Shown here: positions 26,746 through 35,787 of the stretch, piece by piece
How the letters are laid out: the number at the start of each line of letters is the position of its first letter
How positions within the stretch are numbered: the stretch's first letter is position 1
Assembly: GCA_049841135.1 (NCBI GenBank)
Contig: JASGHK010000008.1
Location: 310,001 to 374,000, forward strand
Length of the DNA stretch: 64,000 nt
Direction: 5' to 3'
Origin: JACRCT01 sp049841135
GTDB taxonomy: Bacteria > Myxococcota > Myxococcia > Myxococcales > UBA5297
Translations under genes and position numbers: made by a program
The notes under the pieces: model-generated
What the model saw: the letters and a program-made list of their open reading frames with translations, nothing else
What the model was told of the DNA's origin: nothing
Database searches by the model: none

Positions 26746-27753
26746 TTGATCTCGCTCGCCGCCAAGGCCCCGGCTGCGCCGGCCTCCCCGTGGCTCCCGC
26801 GCACCGTCGCGGGAGCCCTCACCTTCGTGCTGCTCTCGACCATCCAGCTCAAGGTCGCCCGTCCGATGATCCTGGCGGAGCGGTTCCTTCCGGGCGCGGG
26901 CTGGGTCGAGGCGGCCCTGCTCGCGGCGTATTCGGGCTGGCTCGCGGGCACCCTGGTGACGGCACGGCGCACCGGCCCGTGGCGGCGCAAGCTGTGGACG
27001 CTCTTCTCCCTCGTCTTCTTCTCGCAGCTGGCGCTCGGGCTGGCCGGGTTCGAGAGGTTCCTGATGAGCGGCAAGCTGCACCTGCCCATCCCGGCCATGT
27101 TCGTGGCCGGTCCGCTCTACCGGGGTGAGGGGCTGTTCATGCCCATCCTCTTCCTGGTCACCGTGCTGATCGTCGGCCCGGGCTGGTGCAGCTTCCTCTG
27201 CTACATCGGCTCCTGGGACTTCAACGCCTCGCTCAGCCAGCGCAAGGCGCGCGAGCTGCCGAAGTGGCGCCACGCCGCCCGCCTGGCGATCTTCGCGCTG
27301 GTCGTCGGGGCGGCCCTCGCCTTGCGCGCCTGGGGCGCCCCCAGCTCGGTGGCCGCGCTGTTCGGCCTGGCGTTCGGGCTGGGTGGCGTGGCGGTGATGG
27401 TCCTCGCCTCGCGGCGCCTGGGCTCGATGGCCCACTGCGTGATCTGGTGCCCCATCGGCCTGCTCGCCACCACGCTGGGCCGGCTCTCACCCTTCCGCCT
27501 GCGCATCCAATCCTCGTGCGAAGGCTGCAACGCCTGCGGCCCGAGCTGCCGCTACGACGCGCTCCAGCCCATCCACATCTCGCGGCGCAAGGTGGGCCTG
27601 TCGTGCACCTTGTGCGGCGACTGCCTCTCGTCCTGCGGGCGCCGGTCGCTCACCTACGGCTTCCCCGGCCTCTCGGCGACCGCGGCGCGCACCGCCTACT
27701 TCGTGCTTGTCGCCTCGCTGCACGCCGTCTTCCTGGGCGTCGCGCGGATCTAG
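26746..27753 (+). CDS. Polyferredoxin-type membrane protein (NapH/NosR-like)
   Basis: A 335-residue inner-membrane protein starting at a TTG five bases after the cupin stop. It has about five membrane helices. The two C-P-type motifs GWCSFLCYIGSWD (near residue 147) and CVIWCPIGL (near 228) and two ferredoxin-like clusters, CEGCNACGPSC (near 260) and CTLCGDCLSSCGR (near 287), match the NapH/NosR/CcoG-type polyferredoxin layout. Such proteins move electrons from the membrane to a periplasmic or cytosolic partner. The first cluster has CX2CX2CX3C, normal for 4Fe-4S. As the last gene of the stress-associated run it may supply reductant for NO or O2 removal; that is inference. Confidence 0.8.
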   Translation: MISLAAKAPAAPASPWLPRTVAGALTFVLLSTIQLKVARPMILAERFLPGAGWVEAALLAAYSGWLAGTLVTARRTGPWRRKLWTLFSLVFFSQLALGLAGFERFLMSGKLHLPIPAMFVAGPLYRGEGLFMPILFLVTVLIVGPGWCSFLCYIGSWDFNASLSQRKARELPKWRHAARLAIFALVVGAALALRAWGAPSSVAALFGLAFGLGGVAVMVLASRRLGSMAHCVIWCPIGLLATTLGRLSPFRLRIQSSCEGCNACGPSCRYDALQPIHISRRKVGLSCTLCGDCLSSCGRRSLTYGFPGLSATAARTAYFVLVASLHAVFLGVARI

Positions 27754-27830
27754 GGCCGAATCGCCCGGTGCCTCGTCGCCGCACTTGGCTTATGCTGAGG
27801 CCTCCTCACAAGCCCAACGACGGACCCTGG

Positions 27831-29522
27831 ATGGCCGAAGCCAAGCACAACCCTCCCAAGCCGCCACCTGCGCCCCCGGCAAGCCCGCCCAATCCGCTCA
27901 TCGGCATGAGGCTCGGCGAGTACGTGGTCGAGAAGGCCATCGGCAGCGGCGGCATGGGCCTGGTCTACCGGGGCATGCAGCCGCTCATCGGCAAGCCGGT
28001 GGCCATCAAGGTCCTGCAGTGGGAGACGGCGCGGAACCCGGAGGAGGTGCAGCGGCTGCTGGCCGAGGCGCAGCTGGTCAACGCCATCCGCCACCGCGGC
28101 ATCGTGGACATCTTCGCCTTCGGCTCCACCCCGGACGGCCGCAACTACCTGGTGATGGAGTTGCTCGAGGGCGACGCGCTCGACGCCATCATCGCCCGCC
28201 GGGCTCCGCTGCCCATCACCGAGGTGCTGGACATCCTCGACGAGATCCTGGACGCGCTCGGCGCGGCCCACGCCGCCGGGGTCATCCACCGCGACCTCAA
28301 GCCCCAGAACGTCTTCCTGGTCTCGCCGGCGCACGGCAAGCGGTACATCAAGCTGCTCGACTTCGGGCTCGCCAAGAAGTCGCTGACGCCGGGCGGCAAG
28401 GCCGCGCAGACCCGCGCCTCGATGATCGTCGGGACCCCGTACTACATGTCGCCCGAGCAGGCGCGCGGCGAAGAAGTCGCGCCGCAGACCGACCTCTACG
28501 CGCTGGGCGTGCTGGCGTACGAGATGCTGACCAGCCGCCTGCCGTTCGAGGCGCCGACCCCGTACGAGGTCATCACCCAGCACCTGAACACCCCGGCGCC
28601 GCAGGTGCGCGCGCTCGAGCCCTCCATCCCGGAGGAGCTAGACGAGATGATCGCGCACATGCTGCAGAAGGCCCCGGGCGACCGGCCCGCCTCCGCGCAG
28701 GAGGTGCGCCAGAACCTCAACCGGTTGCGCAAGCGGCTGCAGTCCGACGCCACGCAGATCGGCGAGCCGCTGCCCCGCCCTCCGGCGCACGCGCAGCGGG
28801 CCCTCATCGAAGAGCCCGCGCCCGAGATTGCCAACACCGCGCGCGCCCCCTCCGGGCGGCCGGGCCCCAAGCCTGCGGCCCCACCGCCGCCGGTCGCCGA
28901 GGAGGACGAGAGCCCGCTGGAGCTGGCGGACGGTCCGTCCACGATGCCCTTCGAGGCGACCGAGCCGCCCTCCGACGTCGAGCGCCGCCTGGCATCTCGG
29001 GCCACCTCCGAGGACGACTCTCCGCTCGAGCTCGACGGTTCGGCCACGCCGCCGGCGCTGCAGTCGGTGCTCGAGCCCGAGACCGTGGACGACGCCCGGC
29101 CGGTCTCGAAGCCCCCGTTCCGCGCCTCCGCGAGCATGCGTCGCTCGCGCGCTGACCTGCCGCGCGACCTCAAGGTGCCGGTGGCCCGCCGCAAGCGGAA
29201 CTACAAGCCGCTGTGGGGCACGTTCCTGGTCCTGCTGCTCCTGCTCGTCGGGGCCTATGCAGCGCTGCTCTTCAAGCCCGAGCTGGCCTCGGAGGTCCCC
29301 TTCGACCTCGCGCCGCTCCAGCTCGAGAAGGTGCGCTCGCTCATCCCGGCGATGCCGCAGATGCCGAAGATCCAGATCGTCCCGGCGGGCGAGGAGCCTG
29401 AGCCGCCAGGCGCGGCGAAGGAGCCGGGCGGCGAGGTGGTACCGGCGAAGGCCGTGGACGACGGCAAGGCCGCTCCGCCCACGAAGGCCGAGCCCAAGGC
29501 TGATCCCGCCAAGGCGAAGTAG
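27831..29522 (+). CDS. Membrane-anchored Ser/Thr protein kinase
   Basis: A eukaryote-like (Hanks-type) kinase of about 563 residues. The kinase domain (residues ~25-300) shows the P-loop GSGGMG, the AIKVL lysine, catalytic HRDLKPQN, the DFG metal site, the SPE(Q) motif and DLYALGVLAYEML. A low-complexity linker rich in Pro, Ser, Glu and Asp follows. One membrane helix (TFLVLLLLLVGAYAALLF) lies near residue 470, with a short exported tail rich in Pro, Lys and Glu. It phosphorylates unidentified proteins, probably in response to an outside signal. Another ATG at 27792 would add 13 residues; neither start has a clear ribosome site. Confidence 0.9.
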   Translation: MAEAKHNPPKPPPAPPASPPNPLIGMRLGEYVVEKAIGSGGMGLVYRGMQPLIGKPVAIKVLQWETARNPEEVQRLLAEAQLVNAIRHRGIVDIFAFGSTPDGRNYLVMELLEGDALDAIIARRAPLPITEVLDILDEILDALGAAHAAGVIHRDLKPQNVFLVSPAHGKRYIKLLDFGLAKKSLTPGGKAAQTRASMIVGTPYYMSPEQARGEEVAPQTDLYALGVLAYEMLTSRLPFEAPTPYEVITQHLNTPAPQVRALEPSIPEELDEMIAHMLQKAPGDRPASAQEVRQNLNRLRKRLQSDATQIGEPLPRPPAHAQRALIEEPAPEIANTARAPSGRPGPKPAAPPPPVAEEDESPLELADGPSTMPFEATEPPSDVERRLASRATSEDDSPLELDGSATPPALQSVLEPETVDDARPVSKPPFRASASMRRSRADLPRDLKVPVARRKRNYKPLWGTFLVLLLLLVGAYAALLFKPELASEVPFDLAPLQLEKVRSLIPAMPQMPKIQIVPAGEEPEPPGAAKEPGGEVVPAKAVDDGKAAPPTKAEPKADPAKAK

Positions 29523-29535
29523 GCCCGCCGCGCCC

Positions 29536-30819
29536 ATGGCTTCCACTCCTCCCGCCGGCCCGCCCCGGTCCCACGCCGTTCAACGGGGCCTGAACGCGCT
29601 CGGCGCGGCCTTGCTCGCCGCCTGGTCCGCGTGGATCCTCGCCAGCGTTTTGTCCCCGCAGTTCCGCCTGCTCGGCGGTAGCCGCGTCTGGTTCCCTGCC
29701 TCGCCGTTCTACCCCGGCGCGCCGTGGCCCTACTTCGGCCTCGACCTCCTCCACAACCTCGCGGGCGCGGTCACCTGGGCGCACGAGGCGGAGCCTTACC
29801 GGGCGCTGGAGTTCTCTTACGCCGAGCCGGTCTACGTCTACCCCCCCCTGCCCCTGCGCCTCTTCTCCTGGACGGCGCTCTTCGGCCTCGAGGGCGCCAA
29901 GGCGGCCGTCGGGCTCTTCATGGGGCTGCTCACCGCGCTCGGTCTCGTCGCCGGCCTCGCTGCTGCGCGCGCGCGAGTCGCGTTGGGACACACCCGGCTG
30001 CCCGCGTCGCTCGTGACCGCGCTCTTCCTGTGCTCCACGCCGTTCCTGTTCAGCTTAGAGCGCGGCAACTACGACCTGCTCGTCCTCGCCTGCATCCTCT
30101 GCGCGGCGCCGCTCCTGCGAGGCCCGTCGCTCGGCGCGGAGCTCGCGGCGGGTGCGCTGTTGGCGATGGCCGCCTGGATGAAGGTCTACCCCGGCCTGCT
30201 CCTGCTCCCGTTGCTCGCGCTCGGCCGATGGCGGGCCGCTGCCGCGATGGGGATGTCCGGCTTCCTGCTCGGCCTCCTGGACCTGCCGCAGGTGCTCGCC
30301 TGGCAGGCCACCCTGCGCGCGCTGTACGGAAGCTTCGAGAGCTGGTCCTTCGTCCACTTCGCGCACTCGCTCACCCAGACCTGGGCCGGCCTCGCACGCT
30401 GGCTCCACCTGCCCTCTCCGAGCGGTGCGCTCCGGGCCACCCTCACCGGACTCTTCGTCGTCCCGTCCGTGGGCTACGTCTGCTGGCAGGTGTACCGGAG
30501 CCCCCGGCGCGCCGAGCTGGGGCTGCTGCTGCTCTGCTTCTGCGCCGCGGTGGCGACCTTCGTCCCCAAGGTCTCGTTCGACTACAACCTCGTCTTCCTG
30601 GCCCTGGCGCTGCTCATCGCCTGGGACCGGTCGCTGCCGGGATGGCTGCAGGCCCTCTTCGCCCTGCAGCTGCTCTGGCTGCAGCCCTTCGCGGTCCCCG
30701 GCCTTCCCGGCGCGGTGACGTTCCTGCTCAAGATCGCCGGGGCGGCGGCGGTCGGCCTCGTGCTCGTCCGCCGCGCCCGGGAGATCGCCACCGCCGACCC
30801 GAAGACCGGGGTCTGCTGA
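29536..30819 (+). CDS. GT87-family (DUF2029) polyprenyl-linked glycosyltransferase
   Basis: A 427-residue multi-helix membrane protein with about ten helices. It matches the GT-C fold DUF2029/GT87 family: an acidic periplasmic first loop, the PPLPLRLFSW segment, SLERGNYDLLVLACIL near residue 175 and AAWMKVYPGLLLLPLLALG near residue 210. These use polyprenyl-phosphate sugars, commonly mannose, to glycosylate envelope molecules from the periplasmic side. The RGNxD motif and M-K-x-YP-x-L are hallmarks of the family. It begins 13 bases after the kinase stop, so the two may be co-transcribed. The acceptor is unknown. Confidence 0.8.
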   Translation: MASTPPAGPPRSHAVQRGLNALGAALLAAWSAWILASVLSPQFRLLGGSRVWFPASPFYPGAPWPYFGLDLLHNLAGAVTWAHEAEPYRALEFSYAEPVYVYPPLPLRLFSWTALFGLEGAKAAVGLFMGLLTALGLVAGLAAARARVALGHTRLPASLVTALFLCSTPFLFSLERGNYDLLVLACILCAAPLLRGPSLGAELAAGALLAMAAWMKVYPGLLLLPLLALGRWRAAAAMGMSGFLLGLLDLPQVLAWQATLRALYGSFESWSFVHFAHSLTQTWAGLARWLHLPSPSGALRATLTGLFVVPSVGYVCWQVYRSPRRAELGLLLLCFCAAVATFVPKVSFDYNLVFLALALLIAWDRSLPGWLQALFALQLLWLQPFAVPGLPGAVTFLLKIAGAAAVGLVLVRRAREIATADPKTGVC

Positions 30820-30823
30820 CCCG

Positions 30824-32155
30824 TCAGGTCCCGGCGACCTGCGCCTTCTCGAAGACGAGCGTCGGCGTGCGCAGCGACGAGTACGGGTACGGGTCGTTGC
30901 CCACCGCCACCAGGCTCTTCCAGAAATCGAGGTGGTTGCCGGAGAGGTTCATCTCCGAGATGGGCTCGGCGAGCTTGCCGCCGCGGACCCGGAAGCCCGA
31001 GATGCCCAGCGAGAAGTCGCCGGTCGTCGCGTTGGAGTTGCCGCCCAGGAACGAGGTGACGAGCACGCCTTCCTTCAGGTCGGCGAGCAGCTCCTCCTGG
31101 CTCTTGGTGCCGAGCTTCCAGGCGAGGTTGCTCGTGCGCGCGGTGGTCGGGGCCAGCTTCAGCTTGCGGCCGTAGTAGTTGTCCACGAAGTAGGTCTTGA
31201 GCACGCCCGCCTCGAAGACCGGCCGCTTCTTCGCCGCCATGCCCTCGGAGTCGAACAGCTGCGAGGAGAAGCCCTTGACGACGTGCGGGTCGTCGGTGAC
31301 GTCCAGGAGCGCGCTGCCGATCTGCGCGCCGAGCTTGCCCTCGAACATCGAGCGCTTCTGCTGCAGCGAGCTCGCGGAGAGCGGCCCCAGGACCTGCGGC
31401 ACGATGCGCCCGGCCGCGCGCGGGTCGATGGCCACGGTCATCAGCCCGGACTCGCCCTTCTTGGCGCCAATGCGCTGCAGCGCCCGCCGCGCGGCGCCCT
31501 TGCCGACGCCGGCCGGATCGGGCAGCTCCTTGAAGAAGCGGGCGCCCGCGTAGTCCCAGTCCTCGGGCTTGCGGCCGTCGGGGTCCTTCACGCTGACCTC
31601 GGCGCTGAGCCAGAACGCGGTGTCGCGCCGCGTCCCCTCGAAGCCGTTGGAGTGGACCTTGAAGGACTCGCTCTGGTCGTCCGAGAAGCCGGTGGTGACG
31701 CTGATGAAGGCCTCGCTGCCCTTCTCGGCGCGGGCGGCGGCCTCCATCGCCTCGGCGATGCGCCGGCGCTCGACGGCGGTCACTGCGTCGTAGCCCGGGT
31801 CCTCGAGCATCAGGTCGAGCTTCTCCTGGCCCTCGTACAGCTTCGGGTCGGGCAGCGCTCGGGCCGGGTCGGGCGCGAGCGCGCGGGCCAGCGAGACCGC
31901 GTTGTCCAGGAACGCCTCGACCGCGTCCGGGCGCAGGTCGCTGGTGGAGCAGGAGGCGTAGCGGCCGTCGACGTAGAGCTGCATCGACAGCCCGGCGCTG
32001 GTCGCCTCGTGCAGGCGGTCGACGCGGCCGTCGCGCCACTCCACGCTCACCTCGCGCGAGCGGTAGGCGTTGGCCGCCGCTTCCTTGGCGCCCTTCTTGA
32101 GCGCGCTCTGAACGGCCTGGCGCGCGACCTCGAGCATCTTCTGGGTATCTGCCAT
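30824..32155 (-). CDS. tldE: TldE/PmbA-type subunit of the TldD/TldE protease
   Basis: A 443-residue protein of the PmbA/TldE family, the non-catalytic partner of the zinc protease TldD; together they degrade unfolded or modified peptides and mature some peptide antibiotics. It starts MADTQKMLEVARQAVQSALK with a typical N-terminal domain (SVEWRDGRVDRLHEATSAGL). The C-terminal domain has GISGFRVRGGKLAEPISEMNLSG and a closing TPTLVFEKAQVAGT. It has no HExxxH metal site, as expected for TldE, and no signal peptide, unlike its partner TldD. The two genes are 21 bases apart. Confidence 0.9.
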   Translation of the reverse strand: MADTQKMLEVARQAVQSALKKGAKEAAANAYRSREVSVEWRDGRVDRLHEATSAGLSMQLYVDGRYASCSTSDLRPDAVEAFLDNAVSLARALAPDPARALPDPKLYEGQEKLDLMLEDPGYDAVTAVERRRIAEAMEAAARAEKGSEAFISVTTGFSDDQSESFKVHSNGFEGTRRDTAFWLSAEVSVKDPDGRKPEDWDYAGARFFKELPDPAGVGKGAARRALQRIGAKKGESGLMTVAIDPRAAGRIVPQVLGPLSASSLQQKRSMFEGKLGAQIGSALLDVTDDPHVVKGFSSQLFDSEGMAAKKRPVFEAGVLKTYFVDNYYGRKLKLAPTTARTSNLAWKLGTKSQEELLADLKEGVLVTSFLGGNSNATTGDFSLGISGFRVRGGKLAEPISEMNLSGNHLDFWKSLVAVGNDPYPYSSLRTPTLVFEKAQVAGT

Positions 32156-32176
32156 GGGTAGGTTCCCTCGATCCGT

Positions 32177-33739
32177 TCAGGACTTGCGGCCGCCGACGGT
32201 GATCGACGCGACGCGCAGGGTGGGCATGCCGAAGCTGACCGGGACGCGCTGGCCGTCCTTGCCGCAGTAGCCGGCGCTGTTCTCGACCTTGAGGTCGTCG
32301 GCCACCAGGTCGATCTTCTCGAGCACCTTGGGGCCGTTGCCGATGAGGTTGACGTCCTTGATGGGCCGGGTGAGCTTGCCGTCCTCGATGAGGTAGCCGT
32401 TGGTGACGTAGAAGCTGAAGTCGCCCGCGCCGATCTGCACCTGGCCGTTGCCGATGTTCTCGCAGAACAGGCCCTTCTTGACCGAGGCGATGACCTCCGG
32501 CGCCTTGTGGGGGCCGTTGAGCATGTAGGTCGCGCGCATGCGCGGCACCGGCGGGAACGAATAGCTCTGCCGGCGGCCGTTGCCGGTGGGGGCGACCTGG
32601 TAGTGCTTGCTGGAGATGACGTCGTGCATGTAGGTCGCGAGCACGCCCTTGTCGACCAGCACCGTGCGCCCGGCGACCTGGCCCTCGTCGTCGACGTTGA
32701 TGGAGCCGCGGCCGTTGTCGAGCGAGCCGTCGTCGACGATGGTCACGTAGTCCTTGGCCACCGTCTTGCCGACCATGCCCGCGTAGATGGAGATGCCCTT
32801 GCGGTTGAAGTCGGCCTCCATGCCGTGGCCGATGGCCTCGTGCAGGAGCACGCCGGAGCTGCCCGAGCCCAGCACCACCGGCATCTCGCCGACCGGCGCG
32901 GGGACGGCGTCGAAGAGGATGAGGGTGCGCGAGAGCGCCTGGTCCAGCGTCTCGGCGACGAGCTGCGGCGTGTAGAACTCGAACCCGGCGCGCCCCGCCT
33001 TGCTGGCCCAGCCCGTCTCGCGGCGCCCGTCCTTCTCGGCGACGATCGACAACGAGAGGTCGGTCATCGGCTGCACGTCCTCGACGAGCCGACCCAAGCT
33101 GTCGGCGATGAGCACCACCCCCGCCTCGTTGCCCAGCGAGCAGTTGACCTTCCTGACCCGCGGGTCGCGCGCGAAGGCCTTCTGGTTGATCTCGGTGAGG
33201 ATCGGCAGCTTCTGGGCGGGCTTGACCTCCTCCCAGCGCTGCTTGGCCAAGTAGCGCTGCGGCAGCCGGCCCTCGACCCGGAAGGTGGCAGGAGCGGCGG
33301 TCGCCGGTCCGTCGGCGATGGCCGCGGCGGTGGCGGCGGCGCGCTTGATGGAGTCGAGGACCAGCTCCTCGGTGTAGGCGTAGCCCGTCTGGTCGCCCTT
33401 GAGGACCCGCACGCCCACGCCCAGCTCGACGCGGGTGCTGGCGCGGTTGACCTCGCCGTCCTCCAGGCCCACGTAGTCGGTGATGCGGTGCTGGAAGTAG
33501 AGCTCGGCGTAGTCGCCGCCGCGCCCGAGCGCCGCGGCCAGCGCCTCGCGGATGGCCTTCTCGTCGATGCCGAACCGCGCGAAGTAGCCGATGGAGCCCC
33601 CGCCCACGCCAGCGCCATCGGGCCTCACCGGGCCGCGCGCACATGCCGCCAACAGCTCGGTCGCCGAAGCGGCGGCCAGCGTGGCGGCCCCGTAGCCCAG
33701 GAAGTCCCTGCGGCTGAGGCCCTCTTTGCTCTTGGTCAT
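32177..33739 (-). CDS. tldD: TldD zinc protease with Tat lipoprotein signal
   Basis: A 520-residue TldD-family metalloprotease. The zinc motif HEAIGH (residues 300-305) is present and followed by GMEADFNRKG. The N-terminus is unusual: twin-arginine SRRDFLGY (R10, R11), a hydrophobic stretch and a lipobox LLAAC with Cys33, so it looks like a Tat-exported lipoprotein. Typical TldD is cytosolic. The rest of the domain plan is normal (GVRVLKGDQTGYAYTEELV; the C-terminal MPTLRVASITVGG). The downstream TldE lacks an export signal; either TldE moves with TldD as a folded Tat passenger complex, or the pair acts differently from the classical system. Confidence 0.9.
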   Translation of the reverse strand: MTKSKEGLSRRDFLGYGAATLAAASATELLAACARGPVRPDGAGVGGGSIGYFARFGIDEKAIREALAAALGRGGDYAELYFQHRITDYVGLEDGEVNRASTRVELGVGVRVLKGDQTGYAYTEELVLDSIKRAAATAAAIADGPATAAPATFRVEGRLPQRYLAKQRWEEVKPAQKLPILTEINQKAFARDPRVRKVNCSLGNEAGVVLIADSLGRLVEDVQPMTDLSLSIVAEKDGRRETGWASKAGRAGFEFYTPQLVAETLDQALSRTLILFDAVPAPVGEMPVVLGSGSSGVLLHEAIGHGMEADFNRKGISIYAGMVGKTVAKDYVTIVDDGSLDNGRGSINVDDEGQVAGRTVLVDKGVLATYMHDVISSKHYQVAPTGNGRRQSYSFPPVPRMRATYMLNGPHKAPEVIASVKKGLFCENIGNGQVQIGAGDFSFYVTNGYLIEDGKLTRPIKDVNLIGNGPKVLEKIDLVADDLKVENSAGYCGKDGQRVPVSFGMPTLRVASITVGGRKS

Positions 33740-33780
33740 CTGTCCTCTCCTTGGCGGGTTCTTCGGCGAGCACGGCCGCT

Positions 33781-33806
33781 CGACGGGCGCTTGGAAACGC
33801 CCGTCG
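33781..33806. promoter_or_regulatory. Perfect 9-bp inverted repeat upstream of tldD
   Basis: CGACGGGCG and CGCCCGTCG pair perfectly with an 8-base loop in the 265-bp gap (33740-34004) between tldD and the response-regulator gene. It could be a 5' leader hairpin of tldDE or an operator. Nothing else was seen in the gap. Confidence 0.4.
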
Positions 33807-34004
33807 GCACGTTCGATTCCCGACGGCGGCCCATCTTAGCGGCCCTTCCCGGGGAGCGGGGCAGGGTCTTGCTGCGACGCGTCGCAACCGGAGCAAACGG
33901 GGGGCCGGGGATTGCCGATTGCCCGGCCGTGGCTAGTGTTGGCCGGTTCGCGTTCGTCGTCCTCTCCCGGCCCCGGACAGGCCGGCCGCCGCCGCGGAGG
34001 CGAG

Positions 34005-34451
34005 ATGCGTCGCAGCACCGGGAAGGACTTGGAGACGACGAAGGGTGGCCCCCCTGCCAGCGGGCTCGCCATGGACGGCTACATCCTGGTGGTGGACGAC
34101 GACGCCGACCACCGCCAGCTGCTGGCCGAGACCATCGCCCTGATGGGCTACCAGGCGGAGCAGGCGGAGAACGGCCGGGTGGCACTCGACCGGCTCGAGG
34201 ACGGGCTGCCCCTCCTGGTGCTGCTGGACCTGAAGATGCCGGTCATGAGCGGCTGGGCGGTGCTCGAGGCGCTGCGGCAGATGCCGCACGCCTCGGCCAT
34301 CCCGGTGCTCGTCATCTCCGCCTACGGCTTCGAGTGGGAGGCGGAGCTCATCGGCGCCGCCGGCTACGTGAGCAAGCCGGTCGACCTCGACGCGCTGCGC
34401 CAGAAGATCGAGCGCCTCGTCGGCAGCCCCTCGCCGGCCCTGTTACACTGA
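34005..34451 (+). CDS. Stand-alone receiver-domain response regulator
   Basis: A 148-residue protein with one receiver domain and no output domain. The ATG at 34005 has GGAGG just upstream; the first ~22 residues are a flexible lead, and the domain begins MDGYILVVDDDADHRQLL. The acidic pocket (DDD), phospho-acceptor Asp in VLLDLKMPVMSG, the switch Ser in VLVISAYG, and the Lys in VSKPVD are all present. It is probably phosphorylated by an unlinked histidine kinase and passes the signal by protein contact. No kinase is adjacent. Lone receivers of this type are numerous in myxobacteria. Confidence 0.9.
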   Translation: MRRSTGKDLETTKGGPPASGLAMDGYILVVDDDADHRQLLAETIALMGYQAEQAENGRVALDRLEDGLPLLVLLDLKMPVMSGWAVLEALRQMPHASAIPVLVISAYGFEWEAELIGAAGYVSKPVDLDALRQKIERLVGSPSPALLH

Positions 34452-34538
34452 CGCCGCTCGCCCGGTAGTCGACAACGTCAGGGCGAGCAAGCCTGGGCCG
34501 CCTTCCCTTCCCGCCGCAAAAGCCGCGAACCTGCTCGC

Positions 34539-35729
34539 ATGCTCCGACCGGTCGCCTGCTTGCCGCTCGTCTCGGCGCTCCTCGTCTCCGCCTGCTCGGC
34601 GCAGACCCCGCCGTCTTCCTGGGACGACGGGCTCGACGCCGGCCGGCGCGACGCCTACGTCTTCCGCCGCGATGCCGGCCGCCCCGACGCTGCGGCCGGC
34701 CCCGACGCCGCGACGGACCGCCCCGACGCCTCCGATCTTGCCGACGACGCCGGAGACGCGGGCCCGCTGCCTCCCGCGCGGCTGTTCTCGGTCGACCCGC
34801 CGCAGGGAGGCTGCTCGGCGACGACCGAGGTGGCGCTCAGCGGCGAGGGCTTCCTCGAGGTCACCCGCGTCGAGGTCGGCGGCGTCGAGGCGAGCGAGGT
34901 GGTGCGCCTGGACTCCCAGCGGATCGTCGCCCGCTTCCCGCCCATCGGCCTGAAGGAGCGCGGCAAGAAGCTGGTCAGCGTGACCTTCGAGGACCGGTCG
35001 GCGGTGACGCTCCAGGACGGCTTCGAGTACGTCTTCGACGAGGACCCCATCGTCTTCGTCCACGGCTTCATGCTCAGCCCCTTCGGCACGCTCATCGACC
35101 GCTTCAAGGAGGCGGGCTATCCGGACGAGGCGCTGTGGCGCATCGAGTACACCGACGCCTACGGCTCGTCGCTGACGAACGCCGAGGAGCTGCGGGTCTT
35201 CGTGGCCGACGTGCTCAACCAGACCGGGGCGCCGAAGGTGGACCTGGTCATCCACTCGATGGGCGGGCTCTCCTCGCGCTGGTACCTGCGGAACGGCGGC
35301 GACGCGTTCGTGCGCGACTACGTGGGCATCGCCGGCGCCTTCCACGGCACGTCGGTCGCCTACGCCTCCTGGTCCGACGGCGCCGCGGAGATGCGCCCGC
35401 CGTACGCCTGCGAGGGCGAGTCGCTCAACGACCTGCAGTTCAAGCTCAACGGCTGCCTGACCGACGACGGGCGGGACTTCTTCGTCGACGAGACGCCGTT
35501 CGGGGTCGAGGAGGGCGGCACGGTCAGCTACCTCTCCATCTCCTCCGAGCAGGACGAGTTCATCATCCCCAGCGAGTCCTCCTGCCTGAACCAGGGCAAG
35601 AAGAACGACTGCTCGGACGCCGCCAACGTGCGCGTGAGCTGGCTCGGCCACGGCACCATCCTGATGGACGAGGGCGTCTTCGACACCACCATCGCCCACC
35701 TGCGCCAGCGCAACCGCTCCAAGCCCTGA
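34539..35729 (+). CDS. Exported lipoprotein lipase-like alpha/beta hydrolase with IPT domain
   Basis: A 396-residue protein with a lipoprotein signal (PLVSALLVSAC). An Asp/Ala-rich linker (repeated DA and PDA) spans residues 30-75. An IPT/TIG-like beta-sandwich follows (LFSVDPPQGGCSATTEVAL..., residues 82-165). The alpha/beta hydrolase domain has oxyanion HGF (175-177), nucleophile S240 in IHSMGG, a likely acid D339 (SSEQDEF) and H371 (WLGHG). That is a complete lipase-type triad. It resembles the secreted lipase class 2 group. It is anchored in the outer membrane or surface and probably hydrolyses lipids or esters outside the cell. It converges with the next gene. Confidence 0.85.
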   Translation: MLRPVACLPLVSALLVSACSAQTPPSSWDDGLDAGRRDAYVFRRDAGRPDAAAGPDAATDRPDASDLADDAGDAGPLPPARLFSVDPPQGGCSATTEVALSGEGFLEVTRVEVGGVEASEVVRLDSQRIVARFPPIGLKERGKKLVSVTFEDRSAVTLQDGFEYVFDEDPIVFVHGFMLSPFGTLIDRFKEAGYPDEALWRIEYTDAYGSSLTNAEELRVFVADVLNQTGAPKVDLVIHSMGGLSSRWYLRNGGDAFVRDYVGIAGAFHGTSVAYASWSDGAAEMRPPYACEGESLNDLQFKLNGCLTDDGRDFFVDETPFGVEEGGTVSYLSISSEQDEFIIPSESSCLNQGKKNDCSDAANVRVSWLGHGTILMDEGVFDTTIAHLRQRNRSKP

Positions 35730-35787
35730 GGGCTGACGCGACTGCCAGGCTGCGCGCTCTCAGTAGGTGGCTTGGCTGCTCGCGCTC

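Noticed and set aside
30582..33896. A 1104-residue minus-strand frame
   Set aside because: It is a shadow frame over tldE and tldD, with Arg/Gly/Ala-rich translation and no domain.
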